NCBI GenBank assembly: GCA_032158295.1
Contig: CM063245.1
Location: 310,001-374,000 of the forward strand
Direction of reading: 5' to 3'
DNA: 64,000 bases
Origin: Pycnopodia helianthoides
Lineage: Eukaryota; Echinodermata; Asteroidea; Forcipulatida; Asteriidae
In this document: positions 63,431 to 64,000 of the stretch, piece after piece
Position numbering within the stretch: position 1 is the stretch's first letter
Layout: every line of letters begins with the position of its first letter
Position numbers and translations under genes: made by a program
The notes under the pieces: generated by a model
What the model saw: the letters and a program-made list of their open reading frames with translations, nothing else
The model's database searches: none
Told to the model about the DNA's origin: nothing

Positions 63431-64000
63431 GAAATGAAAGTTAACAGAAAAGTTGAGATTAAGACAACTTATCAGGCCAACTTCCACTAAACAAATTATG
63501 CTTTTGCAGCCAGAGTTACCAATTTATAATTATAATAATAAGTTGGGAGGTTAGTCATCCTTCATGGCTACACTGAGGTCAAGCCACAAGCATGTAAAGG
63601 CGCCTTTGGAAGTAGGACACATTTACACATACATGAGATCAAAAGTATTTGGTTCTTCTAGAGGGAGGAAAACCAGAGGGCCCAGAGAAAAAAACCCTTG
63701 TGGAACAGGAGGGAAGTGCTCCCGTACAAGTCTGCTCACATTGCCCTAGTCAGGAATTGAACCAGGGCCACACTGTTGAGAGGCGAGTAATTTACGCACT
63801 AGCTAGCCTCATTAATACCTTGCCACTATGCTGGACTCCCACCACTTCTTGGCCTGAAGCCCTCATAACATATGACCTGTCAAATGAGAGCTTGCGTTTT
63901 TTGCCGAAAACGTTCTTCCATTTTTCACATAGGCTGGCTCATTTTGTTTTTCACATTTGGAAAGGCTATCTACATGTACAAGCACAGTAGCATTTGATCG

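Overview
This is a eukaryotic, almost certainly marine-invertebrate, genomic window. Short exons on the minus strand have GT-AG borders and are separated by large, repeat-rich introns. There are no bacterial-style operons. tRNA-headed SINEs, many foldback MITEs, a Penelope-type GIY-YIG fragment, an L2-like LINE end and a Ngaro-type tyrosine-recombinase retrotransposon, next to a clear ANKRD42 orthologue, point to a deuterostome invertebrate. My best guess is an echinoderm such as a sea star, which is an inference from repeat style and not a match to a reference.

Two protein-coding genes lie head to tail on the minus strand. (1) Positions 26991 down to 1 (running off the left edge) hold at least 18 coding exons of a secreted or cell-surface protein. 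It has a signal peptide, a Reeler domain split over three exons, then 18 EGF-like domains. Every intron from intron 3 onward is phase 1, so the EGF exons are interchangeable modules. Seven domains match the Notch-type O-fucose motif, seven the O-glucose motif, and three the Asp/Asn beta-hydroxylation motif. (2) Positions 63135 (5' end beyond the right edge) down to 30710 hold 13 coding exons of ANKRD42, an ankyrin-repeat and coiled-coil protein. I joined these exons by hand into one open frame of 505 residues plus stop.

The introns hold most of the novelty. A 7.5-kb Ngaro-like retrotransposon (42612-50103) sits in the 10.6-kb ANKRD42 intron with complete split direct repeats (A1-ORFs-B1-A2-B2). 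Its coding regions are gag with CCCH and CCHC fingers, RT/RNase H, a broken tyrosine recombinase and an SGNH-type hydrolase frame. Three minisatellites stand out. A 49-bp array and a 54-bp array each start a few bases inside an intron, next to a real 5' splice site. A 45-bp array of 13 units, with no differences seen, carries 13 perfect TGACGTCA (CRE/ATF) palindromes.

Other mobile DNA includes five copies of a TTAA-flanked MITE, a piggyBac-like remnant with three copies of one palindrome, a hAT-type MITE with an 8-bp target duplication, a 212-bp MITE with a 9-bp duplication nested in a tRNA-like SINE, and several long foldback elements. The 26992-30709 interval separates the genes. It should hold the promoter of the Reeler-EGF gene and the 3' UTR of ANKRD42, which contains a diverged tandem duplication. 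No structural RNA gene is convincing, and most open frames here are chance or repeat-derived.
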